From Pseudo-nitzschia pungens (Eukaryota; Bacillariophyta; Bacillariophyceae; Bacillariales; Bacillariaceae), in NCBI GenBank assembly GCA_037355855.1, contig CM074762.1:2666001-2730000 (forward strand): a stretch of DNA of 64,000 bases, written 5' to 3'. Each line of letters opens with the position of its first letter. Within the stretch, counting starts at the first letter, position 1. Positions 9,838 to 20,144 of the stretch are shown in pieces. A model generated the notes under the pieces. The model was not told the origin of the DNA. It made no database searches and was given only the letters and a program-made list of their open reading frames with translations. The translations under genes and the position numbers were made by a program.

Positions 9838-11005
9838 GCCAGTATCCCACTAACGGACTAGCTAGAGAGTCATTTACGCGCTGGAAATTCCGGGGTTCGG
9901 TTGAATTTCATTTTTCATGGAGTTACAGCTTGATGTGTAATATTATAGATTCAGTTAAAAACTTGCGCTTTGGAGAGACAGAATAAAATACGCGTACTTT
10001 AGGGCCCATGGCGGAGCCAAACATCCTGAAATGGTGTCTCACTCCTTGAGCAATCGCGACACCAAATTCTCAAAATACTCAGTCGAAGACTACACGACAA
10101 AATTGGGTTGCTTCGAAAAAACGACTATTAATGAACTATACATTTCTGTCTGGCAGAGCAACATTTCTGGTACTGCGACAAAAAATCATCCGATTCTTCC
10201 AGGTCCTAAGGAATAAAGTGATGGACGCATACAAACGCAAACGCATGAAGCTGGTTGTCGCTCCCGTCTTTCGTGCAACGCACATTCTTCGTGAATCCTC
10301 TTCTTCTTGTTGATGGCAAAAGATTCGTTGGCAACTAAGACTACTAGTATTGACATATTCTGGCATTGCATTCAATGTGGCGGGACTACAAACACTTGTT
10401 TTTTATGTTGTTCTCATTGAGAACAACATCGGAATACTGGTAGGCTTAAAGTAAGTTCTATTCATACTCGCAGCACCGTATTCCCATTATTTTATTTACC
10501 TCTACCAAGTAAACTTTCTTTACCGTTCGTGTAGGACACATACCGGTAATGATAGTCGATGACTCGTAAGAAAATGGGAGCTCGTAAGATACGGTAAATT
10601 AACCTTACGTACTTGTACCTGTCCGTCGAAAAACAAACTCCGATGATTCAAAAAGAGTCCTCCCGTCGTCCGATAGTTTGATGAAAGCAAATTGCCAATG
10701 AAAAGCATTGACACACGATGGCACGAGTTTCATCAACCCCTCTTCAGGTTGTCGTTCTCCGATCACCCATCAATATCATCTATCATCAATCATCACCTCT
10801 TGCAAAAAAGATGATAAGATCTTACTGCATTCCTTCGTATTCTCGAAATATTTTTGATTACTGGAAAGATTTCCGACAGAATTGACAGAGTTATTGTGTT
10901 GTGCATTCCGAGCACAAACAACAAACTGTTTGAATCGGAATTCACTGAGGGCCAATACCGTGATCCCTATCTGCATTCTGTTTCCACTTCAATTTACGTC
11001 GAATT
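9838..11005. other. Spacer, no gene recognised
   Basis: A 1,168-base stretch. The first part is the 3' flank of the DUF1118-like gene. Spacer words cluster at 10527-10620 (TTACCGTTCG, ACATACCGGTAATG, GATACGGTAAATTAACCTTACGTAC). A short inverted repeat GTTGTTCTCATTGAGAACAAC lies near 10408-10428. Only short unconvincing ORFs occur. Confidence 0.35.
10408..10428. repeat. Inverted repeat / hairpin
   Basis: The arms GTTGTTCTCA and TGAGAACAAC flank a single T, giving a 10-bp stem in the spacer 3' of the DUF1118-like gene. It could form an RNA or DNA hairpin; its role is unknown. Confidence 0.5.
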
Positions 11006-12112
11006 ATGGCATTCCTTTTTTCTGTACTACGTGCAGTACAGATTTGTTCGACGGCATATCTCTGTCATTTTGCAGATGCTTTTACATTCGGCGTGAGTAC
11101 TCCCTCTTTCAGCAACGTGAAACATGAATTCAGCGTCAATGTTAGAGTGAGAAATCCGCCGATCCGAGCATCCGGACAATTTCTATCTGCAGCACCTCGG
11201 TACGGTCCTCCCATTTCTTCCGATGGGGAAGACGAAAACGATCTGCTTCGATCACCTGCCGGACAATTTTCACCGACACGCACCAATAAAGAAGAATTTC
11301 GAGCTTTAGTGGAACAAGTTATGAAGACAACCAAATCAGAACTCGTTCCACGACTCTTGGTCAACAACATAGAATTGATTCTTGGTTTACAGGGAAAGGA
11401 TGGTACAGAGATAATTAGCAGTATATTGGAAGATGCCAAGTCAGAAGATACAAACGAGCAGGACGACGGGGGCAGTGTCTACACGCAAACGCTTCAAACA
11501 ATTGAAATCATTTTGAGTTTCGCGGAGGATTTTGTTCAACAGGCACAGGAAATGGATAGTAACAATAAGAAGCTTCTGGGAAAAATTATCAAGGCAATGG
11601 TGAAAACAGAGAATGACACGTCTATTTCGGGAGGAGAAGGACGAAATCTAGGGGAAGAAGACATGGCAAACAAAAGAGAAGAAGCGCTAGACAGAGTTAT
11701 GAAAGAAGAAAAGAAAAATTTCTCAACAGGATTCCTACGGCATATTGAAGGTGAATGTGATCGAATCGCCAACCAGGCAAAGATGACGCAGGAAAGTGCC
11801 AGGCTCCTCGATATTTTGCGTATGGTACAGACTAGAGTCTTGGAGGAACTTGGTCAAGACTTAGGAGAAGCCGCCTTAGTCCTTGGACAGCTCATGGGGT
11901 ATGAAAAAGAGGAAGAGCTATTGGGAGTTCTTGAGGCCGGATTGACAGTACGCGGCAATGATTTTGCATTGGAGATGGCGAATCTAACAGAGGAGGCATT
12001 GGACGGATTCAGCAGAGTCCCTGGTGGTGCCGATCCTGATCTCGTCGAGAAAGTAAAATTCATCGATGCAAGGCTGCAAGAGTTTCTCAACGAGACAAAT
12101 GAATTTCAATAG
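11006..12112 (+). CDS. Predicted plastid-targeted helical protein of unknown function
   Basis: A 368-residue single-exon protein that I do not recognise. The N terminus is hydrophobic (MAFLFSVLRAVQICSTAYL) and ends HFADAFTFG, an ASAFAP-like site predicting secondary-plastid import. The mature part is mostly amphipathic helix with many Leu/Glu/Lys residues. Examples are FRALVEQVMKTTKSELVPRL near 95 and a C-terminal block with ELGQDLGEAALVLGQLMGYE near 280. No cofactor or catalytic motif was seen. Its stop is only 48 bases from the stop of the convergent P-loop kinase gene, so their 3' UTRs probably overlap. Confidence is high for a gene and low for function. Confidence 0.65.
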   Translation: MAFLFSVLRAVQICSTAYLCHFADAFTFGVSTPSFSNVKHEFSVNVRVRNPPIRASGQFLSAAPRYGPPISSDGEDENDLLRSPAGQFSPTRTNKEEFRALVEQVMKTTKSELVPRLLVNNIELILGLQGKDGTEIISSILEDAKSEDTNEQDDGGSVYTQTLQTIEIILSFAEDFVQQAQEMDSNNKKLLGKIIKAMVKTENDTSISGGEGRNLGEEDMANKREEALDRVMKEEKKNFSTGFLRHIEGECDRIANQAKMTQESARLLDILRMVQTRVLEELGQDLGEAALVLGQLMGYEKEEELLGVLEAGLTVRGNDFALEMANLTEEALDGFSRVPGGADPDLVEKVKFIDARLQEFLNETNEFQ

Positions 12113-12160
12113 CTTCAATGAATTTGTGGACATGATATTCTCGTCGAAGTGACAAAATTT

Positions 12161-12880
12161 TTATTGCTTAGTCGATGTCTCTTTAAGTATCTCCGCCACA
12201 ATCTTTTGCGCATTATCCTCAATCGCATCCAAGCCGTCAAGAACGACGTGGTCAAATTCGACAGGTGCAAACTTCCAGTCGCTGTTGTCTTTTTCGTCAT
12301 CGGTCGAACTTGAGTCTACGTTCGTTTCCGGTTCCTCAGCGGCTATCTCACCCTTGTAAAAGTGACCTTCTCGTTCATTGATTCGTTTTGTGCATTCTTC
12401 TTCACTTGTATCAATCAAAACCCACTGTGCTTCAGGAAAACGCTCCCGAAATATGTCTCTCAAATCCGTATTTACGAAGCTGAATGATACAATGGTAGTG
12501 ATGTTTTTTGGTTCATCCTCGTTATCACATAATTTTGCAAGTTCAGTATCGACATAGTCGCATGCATCCAGGGCAAACACTTTCCGTTCCTCCAATGTTG
12601 GGTAGATGCCTTTGCCAAAGTTATCACGCATCAGTTGGGTTACGCAGACGTCTAGATCCAAGGCAACACATTTTTGTTTCGTACTAATGATATTCTCTTT
12701 AGAGGACAAAATATCGAAGGCCGTATTTGCAACCGTAGTCTTTCCTGATCCAGGTCGTCCAAATACGACGAATAGCGATTTATCAACGGGTCGGAGGCCC
12801 TCCACCGTCCTTGTGTATTTCAAGGCATACACCGATCCCAAAATCAACAGAAGGAGGCGTGACAGTGAAGTATTATTCAT
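12161..12880 (-). CDS. P-loop kinase (gluconokinase/shikimate-kinase-like fold)
   Basis: A 239-residue protein from ATG 12880. A hydrophobic N terminus (SLSRLLLLILGSVYAL) suggests a signal or membrane anchor. Walker A is GRPGSGKTT at residues 41-49, followed by LDLDVCVTQLMRDNFGKG, a layout like small-metabolite kinases of the gluconokinase/adenylylsulfate-kinase type, where this region binds substrate. Later elements are WVLIDTSEEECTKRINEREGH, a lid-like segment with Arg, and VVLDGLDAIEDNAQKIVAEIL at the end. The phosphate acceptor cannot be told from sequence. An Asp/Ser-rich insert near 195-210 lengthens the lid region. It is convergent with the helical plastid protein, 48 bases apart. Confidence 0.65.
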   Translation of the reverse strand: MNNTSLSRLLLLILGSVYALKYTRTVEGLRPVDKSLFVVFGRPGSGKTTVANTAFDILSSKENIISTKQKCVALDLDVCVTQLMRDNFGKGIYPTLEERKVFALDACDYVDTELAKLCDNEDEPKNITTIVSFSFVNTDLRDIFRERFPEAQWVLIDTSEEECTKRINEREGHFYKGEIAAEEPETNVDSSSTDDEKDNSDWKFAPVEFDHVVLDGLDAIEDNAQKIVAEILKETSTKQ

Positions 12881-14221
12881 TCTTGCTAATATTTCTTTTG
12901 GATTTTGGGAGTGCCCTGGATTGAATCCAATTCAAGGGTGCATTTGTTGGTGAATGCTCAGATGTCGCTGGAGGCTGGAGATAAACTTGTTCGTGCTTTG
13001 ACGACATCGGCGTTACAGAATCTTTGTTTCCATGAAATCAACGTCAAAGGATCTTACTGGTAAGACTATGTACAGGTACGAGTAAGCCTTACCTGTAGCC
13101 TTGCGTATCTACACATTCTCAATCCCCCTCAAAAAATGAGTGTCAAACGGTATGTGCTTCGTACGTTACCGGTAGGTATTTTTGGTTCGGTCCAATCGTT
13201 TCCTTTTTCAATCATTTTTTGGTGGAATATGGTATGCATCGTACCTACGTATGTACAAGTACTCTACCCCGTACCACATAACTCTTTCGCGGTCCATCGG
13301 GAAGCGGGAAACTTGTTGTTGTTCAACAAAAATTATGTTCTGGTCTGCGGATGGATACGGCAGACATTGCATCGAGCAAGGGTCTGACCCCTAGCGTAAA
13401 GCATTGAAAGGATAGTCAACCTGAGCAAAGTCTTCCGTCATAGCTTTGAAACATTTCTTTTGCTTCAGAATTTTGGCAATACCATGTTGCTAGTTGTGAC
13501 GCGAAACAAAAATGGAGAATAGAACTGAAGGCAAGGGATTCCTGTCAAAGTTTTGGTCAGAGTTGTAGTAGTACTACTATTACTGTGATCAACAAAAACG
13601 ATACATACTTCGTGCAAATTTTTGTTAACAGAGACAGATAGAAACTGAATAGATGATGAAGAAATGATACCTTCGGTCTACAAGCCTTGAGTGGGGAACA
13701 GATTCTATTCCCCTTTTCAAAACATTAAAAGCAACCACCAAATCAAAAGATTGTGAGGCACGAGCCTCGGAAGAAGCGTCCAATCGATATAGAATGTGAA
13801 TATTCTTTGGAATCCACAGGTATCGGATACGCTTATCAAGCTTTGTGCCGTGTTATCATTTAGAGGCAAACACTTCTGGATTGACTGACGAAATGGTTGC
13901 CCTTTTTGAAAACGCTATGGTACGATGAAGAATACAATATGCACTTCAATATACGGAAAAACCAAACTTCAAAAGATGCTTCAGATGGAGGATAAACGAA
14001 GTGGAGACTGAGAAAGATTTTGATGCTGAAGCAGGCCGACATTTTGGAATAGCTATATATTGAAAAGGCTGCGTGGGTGTTGGCATTCATAATTTTTCAC
14101 GATGAAACTTTTCCCGACTACGATCTTTCACAACAAGAGATAACTCTTGTTCGTTCAACATGCATCATCACCGACCGTCAGATCTTGCATCTGGAGATAA
14201 ATCTTATTCGTTCGGTATGCA
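12881..14221. other. Spacer with spacer-word cluster; no gene recognised
   Basis: A 1,341-base stretch. At 13055-13290 there are repeated CTTACTGGTAAGAC, GTACAGGTACGAGTAAGCCTTACC, TACGTTACCGGTAGG and CCTACGTATGTACAAGTACTC strings. The rest is AT-rich. Short ORFs here have no recognisable content. Confidence 0.35.
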
Positions 14222-14250
14222 TCATAACCAATCGTCAGATGTTGAATCTT
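14137..14250. repeat. Two-copy direct repeat, 57-base period
   Basis: GAGATAACTCTTGTTCGTTC...GACCGTCAGATCTTG and GAGATAAATCTTATTCGTTC...ATCGTCAGATGTTG form a diverged tandem duplication just beyond, and slightly overlapping, the 3' end of the helicase-associated-domain gene. Confidence 0.7.
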
Positions 14251-15061
14251 CCCCCTTATCATTCCTTTCGAGAACACCGAGTACTTCCAAATTCCCTTGT
14301 CGTTCGGAGTCGATTCTGCCCCGTGCGCCACTTTCATACAATTCCCTCTGATGGTCAACCCATACTTTCAGAGAAGCTGGAATACTGGTGTCGTTTTCGT
14401 CGTATTTTTTTCCGTTGAGGCTCTCGATCAATGCGTTGTACTTTCGTCGCCAGTGCCATTTTTCATAGTCCAGGGGAAATTTCAAAACCCGGAGACGTTT
14501 CCATCGGCCTGCTTCCCGCACGGTGGCTATCCTGTATCCCGAATGTATTTCTCGAAAAAGCTGCCTTTGTCTCGACACCCAATCGGCGAACTGAGGTTCG
14601 ACACTCCAGTGAATGGGCACCCCCGAGTGACCATGGGTCGAATGGAATTCTTGGAGTCTCCGATAATTCTCGTTCCATGACTCATCGCTTTCGAACTTTT
14701 CGCTGTGCTGTTCGTATATTTCCCAGCTTGCATCGTCGTATGCGTTGCTGTTCTGTTGGCCGCTCGCGGAAGTCGACGAGTTGGTGGCTTTGCCGTCGCT
14801 CGGGCGATCGGAACCGAGAGGCAAATTCTTGCTTCGACTCTTGTCGTCTTTGTCGTTCTTGTCCGTGTCGTTGATTCTCTGTCTCTTCTGAGCGGCTTTC
14901 TTGGCATCGCCGGTCCTCTTTTTCGTCGCGGATGTTGTCGCTTTCTTTTTCCCCGATTTCTTCGTCGTGGTTGCTCCCCTGGACTTTTTTGCCTTCGCCT
15001 TTGTCGACACCGCTTTGTGAGCGGTTTTCACCTTTGTTCCTTCGCCGTCGGTGGCCTTCAT
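14222..15061 (-). CDS. Basic nuclear protein with two helicase-associated (HA) domains
   Basis: 279 residues from the first in-frame ATG (15061). Residues 1-70 are Lys/Arg/Ala-rich (KAKKSRGATTTKKSGKKK), a likely nuclear localisation and DNA-binding tail. Two HA domains (Pfam helicase-associated type) follow: the first has WNENYRRLQEFHSTHGH, the diagnostic Trp-rich start, then FADWVSRQRQLFRE; the second has WHWRRKYNALIESLNG and LKVWVDHQRELYESG. No helicase ATPase motifs are present. Stand-alone HA-domain proteins are common in diatoms; their role, probably DNA binding, is not established. The C terminus (NDKGEDSTSDDWL) is acidic. Confidence 0.72.
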   Translation of the reverse strand: MKATDGEGTKVKTAHKAVSTKAKAKKSRGATTTKKSGKKKATTSATKKRTGDAKKAAQKRQRINDTDKNDKDDKSRSKNLPLGSDRPSDGKATNSSTSASGQQNSNAYDDASWEIYEQHSEKFESDESWNENYRRLQEFHSTHGHSGVPIHWSVEPQFADWVSRQRQLFREIHSGYRIATVREAGRWKRLRVLKFPLDYEKWHWRRKYNALIESLNGKKYDENDTSIPASLKVWVDHQRELYESGARGRIDSERQGNLEVLGVLERNDKGEDSTSDDWL

Positions 15062-15819
15062 TGTTGCCGGGACCCTCTTGCTCCGTGCCAAAATCGATCG
15101 GGAGGGAAACGGTGCCGAGCAGTACAGGTAAGGTTTGCAACGTTCGCTGCACGATCGGTGATAATCCTTCAAGCTTCCGTCATACGGAGTTGGGCTTGAC
15201 CTGTCTCAAGATCTGGTTGTGATTGCTAAAAAATACGTAGTACGAAGAAGTAATAATTATGATGGCATAGCACGAAAGAATCGATCGGGAGATGCGGGTT
15301 CCGCTTAGTCGGAGGAACGAAGAGAACTATTCGTGCCGTATTTTTTGTTCAGCGACGTTCTCAAGATCATAAGTCAGACTCACTCACAAAAACGGTAAGT
15401 TATTGTGGAGAATGTATTCATCGTGAGCTAAATCAGCCCCGACTTTTTTTGGAGATCCTGATGAATGCGTAACTACCGGTACCGGTAAGGTCTTACAGTA
15501 ACCTTAACTTACGTGCACCGGTAAACGTACGGTAAACCTTACTTCTAAAAACTTAATCACGAATCAGCCATGAATGAGTCAGCAATCGTTCCAACGTGAG
15601 ACGTGACAATCTGATTTTTCTCTGCCTTTGTGAGCAATTCATTCAAAATCATCGGTAGCGAAAACATCGCTTTACAAGCACGACGAGTATGCTAGTGATG
15701 AGCAATCTTGCAAGCGTTCATTTGGCAACTGGCAACTCTAACGAAAGGACACAACTTCGGAATACCGGTGTGAGGAATAGCGGTTTCAAAGAAGCGAACA
15801 ACGCAAAAACTCTTCCGAC
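15062..15819. promoter_or_regulatory. Divergent spacer with dense TACCGGTA cluster
   Basis: This spacer is shared by the HA-domain gene and the NDC1-like gene. A dense block at 15473-15544 chains TACCGGTACCGGTAAGG, TTACAGTAACC, TTAACTTACG, CACCGGTAAAC and GTACGGTAAACC. Both promoters must lie here. Confidence 0.45.
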
Positions 15820-17595
15820 ATGATTCGCAGCATTTTCCAGGTTCTCGCATTGCTTGCGACAACGACGACCGCTTTCGTTGGAGATAGTGCCCGAAAACCT
15901 CTGAGAGTAGCTGGCCCGAACGCGAATACCGGCCGAGCGGGATCCTCCGGCCTTGTTGTCGGGGCAGCAACGAAAACATACGACGAATGCGACGTGGCGG
16001 TCATGGGCGGGGGATTTGGTGGACTGTACACGGCACTCGCAATTTCTCGGGACGCCAAGAGAAAGGGAAAGAACGTCGACGTCGCCCTCGTCGATCCCTC
16101 GGATCGGTTCGTCTTTTTGCCTCTCCTGTACGATTTAACGATGGGGACGGCTTCGGAACGAGAGGTCTGTCCCACATACGAGGAGCTATTGCAGGGCACC
16201 GGTGTCCGGTACGTGAGAGCTTCGTTCGATGGATTTTCCGAGAATGGGCCGGACGGAAGCGGGCCTTCCGAAGCGGTATTGAAGACCGTTCCCGAACCAA
16301 AGTATCCCGTAGAAGAAGAAGAAGACCAAGGCGATTCTATTTACCTATCCTTTGATGCGGCGGTAGTCGCCGTGGGTGCAACACCGCAATCGATCCTGGC
16401 TTCGATACCCGGTGCTTCCGAGTGCGCGCAACCATTCTACACCAAGGAGGACGCGTATGCAACCCGGGAACTGTTGTTTCGGATGGAACAAAAAGTGCGA
16501 CGGGGAGATAGTCCAAGAATTGCCGTCGTTGGAGGAGGATACGGAGGTGTTGAATTGTCGGCATGCGTGGCGCGAAGATTGCCGAAGGCGCGGGTTGCAT
16601 TGATGAGTCGGGGGCCACCCATGGCTGGCACGAAAGCCGAGCCGCTGGTAGACCAGGCTTTGAGGAAACTCGGGGTCCATTGCGAGACGAACGATGTCTT
16701 GCGGATCGAAAAGAAAGAAAACAACAAGTTCCGGATCCAAACAGTGGATTTGGATGCGGATGCGGATTTGGATTCGGATGTCGGCGAAAGTGATGGTGGT
16801 GATAGTGGTGATCTCGACACCGAGGATGATGACCTGTGGGATGCTGTCTTGTGGACGGCCGGGAGCGGCCCGGCTCACCCCGTAGCAGGCGACATCGGTG
16901 GCGGACTCGCACTGTCCCCCACCGGACGCTTGCGAGTCGATAAATCGCTCCGGTGTTCCTTCGAGGACGATGCCGCGGAAGGTGCGTCGAAACCACGGCC
17001 CTCGGTATGGGCCCTCGGGGATTGCTCGGAAATAGTGCCCGCCTCGCAGCCGGCAACTCCGAGGACCGCTCAAGCCGCGATGCAGCAGGCCGATGTCGCC
17101 GCATCGAACGTCCTGGCGAGCCTATCCAATCGGGGAGCGGGCGCAGCAAAGGTGTTCGAGTTCCGGGATCTGGGCAGCATGCTCTCGCTGGGGGGACCCA
17201 ATGCCGCAATTCTCGGTCCCGGTGAGGACAGCGAAATCTCTTCCCTGCTGATTCCCCTCCTCGACACGGCACGCGTCGGGCTGGGTGTCGCGGACGGCAT
17301 ATTCGCGGAGATCATCAACTCCCCCCGGGTGGACAAGACCGGTGATCTCAAACCGGCCGTCGAGAATCTGGGCCTTAGCTTGGGCGGATACGGTCTCGGT
17401 GTCGATCCGGAAACGACACCGGGAACGCTGTCCGGTACGCTCAGCGGCGCCGGGAGGAGGGCCGTGTACGCACTGCGGATGCCGACGAACAAGCAGCGGG
17501 CGTACGCCGGGGCGTCCGCGTTTCTGTCGTCCGCCCTGGCGCTGGCCAAGGAGGCGTCCGATCAAATCGAGAGAAGCAACGAGAAGCGACGATAG
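15820..17595 (+). CDS. Plastid type II NAD(P)H dehydrogenase, NDC1-like
   Basis: A 591-residue single-exon flavoprotein. NDC1-type enzymes pass electrons from NAD(P)H to plastoquinone or phylloquinone precursors at plastid membranes. The start MIRSIFQVLALLATTTTAFVG gives a signal peptide with an ASAFAP-type TAFVG junction. The FAD-binding Rossmann motif DVAVMGGGFGGLYTA is near residue 58; RFVFLPLLYDLTMGTA matches the conserved NDH-2 block. The second, NAD(P)H-binding, Rossmann is IAVVGGGYGGVELSA near 234. WALGDCSE and TAQAAMQQADVAASNV form the FAD-binding end, and the C-terminal GLGVADGIFAEI region resembles a membrane-contact tail. A 30-residue Asp-rich insert (around 308-338) lies before LWTAGSGPAHPV. 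NDC1 versus other NDH-2 classes is inferred from the targeting and from the YEELL/PLLYDL style. Confidence 0.8.
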   Translation: MIRSIFQVLALLATTTTAFVGDSARKPLRVAGPNANTGRAGSSGLVVGAATKTYDECDVAVMGGGFGGLYTALAISRDAKRKGKNVDVALVDPSDRFVFLPLLYDLTMGTASEREVCPTYEELLQGTGVRYVRASFDGFSENGPDGSGPSEAVLKTVPEPKYPVEEEEDQGDSIYLSFDAAVVAVGATPQSILASIPGASECAQPFYTKEDAYATRELLFRMEQKVRRGDSPRIAVVGGGYGGVELSACVARRLPKARVALMSRGPPMAGTKAEPLVDQALRKLGVHCETNDVLRIEKKENNKFRIQTVDLDADADLDSDVGESDGGDSGDLDTEDDDLWDAVLWTAGSGPAHPVAGDIGGGLALSPTGRLRVDKSLRCSFEDDAAEGASKPRPSVWALGDCSEIVPASQPATPRTAQAAMQQADVAASNVLASLSNRGAGAAKVFEFRDLGSMLSLGGPNAAILGPGEDSEISSLLIPLLDTARVGLGVADGIFAEIINSPRVDKTGDLKPAVENLGLSLGGYGLGVDPETTPGTLSGTLSGAGRRAVYALRMPTNKQRAYAGASAFLSSALALAKEASDQIERSNEKRR

Positions 17596-17836
17596 TCCTT
17601 GCAACGATAGCGATGCAATGAAGACGGTAGTGTTCGGGTCGCGTTCGAATTTTTGACCGCGCAAAACGGGATCGAAGACCACACGGAACAGGAGAGTGTG
17701 GATTGTTCTCTCGATGCCAGTATTCTAGATCAATATCCCATCCCTAGAGTTGCAAAAGAAGTGTATGATTATTAGTATTAGTAGTATTAGTAGTATTATT
17801 ATTTTCTAAGTTGTTCTTTTATCGTGTTTTGTTACA

Positions 17837-19230
17837 CTATTGTACAACTGGTTGCTCTTGTTTGCTCAAGCTCTGCTTGTACGCCTCAAGAATTCCACCA
17901 ACATTTTGCTTCCACAAATGAAGCCTCGATTGAAGCGCCCTCCACTGGTTCATGTCGAATTGTCTGACGGCACTGCGTTCCACCATGATCTTTTCCTGCA
18001 ACTGGTCCATCTTGGCCGACAGGAGCCCGGAGGAAACGGCGGCAATCACCCACTTTTCGACGTCTCCCGCATCGGTCTGCAGCGTTTCCGCCACGAGAGG
18101 GTACGGGATTTCCTCGTGCTGCGAGGCGAGACTGCAGAGGCTCAGGATGCGCATGTGTCGGGAGCAGTCCTCGGCGGACAAGTCCCACCGAGCGAGAACG
18201 GAATCGCCGCCCTTGGACTCGATGAAAGAATTGTAGTCTTCTAAGTTCCCCTCTTGAAAGACCTTCAAAAGATCGTAAAGTGACGCTGCGAAAAACACGG
18301 AACGGAAACAGCGCGGGTGAGTAACGAACTAACTAACTAACTCATCACAAAACCGAGAAACATACATCATCGCCGGAGGTCGTCAAACGGTTGCCGCAAC
18401 AAAAAAAAAAGCGGCGGAGACGGAACTTTTCCGGGACCCGCGGACCGAAACCCACCATCGTTTGCTTGCAACGCCTGCGTCGCGGGCAGGGACAGGATTT
18501 TTCGCTGCTGGACGAACAGGGAAACGGGATCGCGAATGGCTCCGATGGCCGCTTGCTTGGCGGCCTCCAATCCGGCGGCATCCACGTCCGACGCGGAATA
18601 CGTTTCCAGAACCAGAAGAGTGAATTGCTGCCTGGCGATGAGAGATTTCTGCGAGGCTTCGGCGGCGACCCGGTAGAGTTCCCTACGACCCGCCGGTTCC
18701 ACCTCCCATTCGTTCAGCATCGCCTCGACCCGGGTGGGATTCATCCACTTGCCCAATACCGAGCTCTCGAGCTCCAGCGCGTCACCCGACGCCACGGAAA
18801 GCCGAATCATCTCTACCAGGAGCCCCACCTTCTCGGTCGGGTCCTTTCTCATGTTGTACAGAGCCGCCAGCAACGAGATCGCCTTGTCGTGCGCGCCCTT
18901 CGCCGTGGCTACCGAAATGATCGAATCGGCGAGCTGGTTCAGGAGACCGGCGCCGCCGTCTTCGACCCGGTCCAGGCAGGCGGCGAGGAGAGAAATCGCC
19001 GAGACGGCCTCGTCGTCCAGCGAAACCAGGGCGGCGATGGCGCCCTTTTCCGCGACGATCATCCGCACCAGCTGGGAGGCGTCGCTGTGGGCGATGCAGG
19101 ATTCGCAATCGCGGACAAAGGTCGGACGGATGGATCCCGGTTCGGCGGATTCGTCGAGGAGGGTGACGAGACCGAGTTCGGCTCCGTCAACGACATTGAC
19201 GAGCGCGGAGGAAGCTGTGATGGGCGCCAT
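17837..19230 (-). CDS. EIF3M: Translation initiation factor eIF3 subunit M (PCI domain)
   Basis: eIF3m is a PCI-domain subunit of the 40S-binding eIF3 complex. Exons 19230-18456 and 18285-17837 give 407 residues. The donor is GATG|GTGGGT and the acceptor CGCAG|CG, and joining restores QANDASLYDLLKVFQ, the conserved LYDLL junction of eIF3m. N-terminal helical repeats (ISLLAALYNMRKDPTEK) match the family. The winged-helix end is very clear: MRILSLCSLASQHEEIPYPL, VEKWVIAAVSSGLLSAKMDQ and FDMNQWRALQSRLHLWKQNV. I chose ATG 19230 (MAPITASS); the reading frame is open upstream but lacks an ATG of comparable context. It is convergent with the NDC1-like gene, 241 bases apart. Confidence 0.92.
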
Positions 19231-20144
19231 GGTTGGGATTGCGATTGGTATTGGGATTGCAGCGGAGATGTTCGTTCCTTCTGTCGTTCGGGTGTTCCGA
19301 CCGTGGTGGTGGGTGTCGAAGCTGTTTTTCGAAAACAAAAGAGAGGCAGCACTAACTTAAGTTGCGTAAGTTAAGGTTAGCTACTAGTAATCGCGATACC
19401 TTCCAATGGTTGTGACGAGAAACGGCCGCGGGTTTTGCCTCGGTGGATTTTTTTCCGCTCGCTTCGTTGCTGCAAAAGGTAAGTACGAAGCATGTCTCGC
19501 TGGTGCTGTTCATGGTAAGTTAACTTACCGCACAAGTAAGATTAGTGGCAGGTTCCGGTAAGCCACGAGCATGTTTCTGCGAAATTTGTCATCTCTCCAC
19601 CCATTTTCTCGGAAGGCTCATTACCCATTGAGAAAGATTTGGGGGAGTTTATCGATAATGGGACACATCGCTACAGTAATTTTTTAATGTCGGGGGAGAA
19701 ACGAAATGGGATTCGAAAACACTACCGGTGCGAGTAAGTTAGGTAGAAATCGCAAGGAATGCAGAAAGCCTGCCGAGATGCCAAAAAAATCCCTTCACTT
19801 TTCATTACCGGTGCACAATTCATCCGTTAATTTACTGTACAATAGGGATACCATACTCATAGTGATAGTCCCCGCCGATACGCATCCAAATCTAATTCTC
19901 ATTCTTCTACTGTGTTTTTGTATACTACCGTAGGACCAAAGGAATGTGGATTATGCAAACAAATAATTATGAAGCATCTTCTTTTGTTGAGATGTACCGC
20001 ATGGCAATCTCAAATCCCGGTACGTGCGTGTTTGAAATGCGTTCGACAAATTAAAAATGAACTTGGTTCTCGTTCTTATTGAATGAATTACACGCACACC
20101 TATTATTGCAGCGCTGTTTATTCCCTGATGATGTTTCGTTGACC
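19231..20144. other. Spacer, no gene recognised
   Basis: A 914-base stretch upstream of eIF3m. Spacer words TTAAGTTGCGTAAGTTAAGG (near 19357) and GGTAAGTTAACTTACCGCACAAGTAAG (19514-19542) contain GTTAACTTAC-type inverted elements. AT-rich sequence follows to 20144. No gene was recognised. Confidence 0.35.

Noticed and set aside
14077..14418. 113-codon plus-strand ORF
   Set aside because: It spans a 57-base tandem duplication and the antisense of the HA-domain gene; no independent support.
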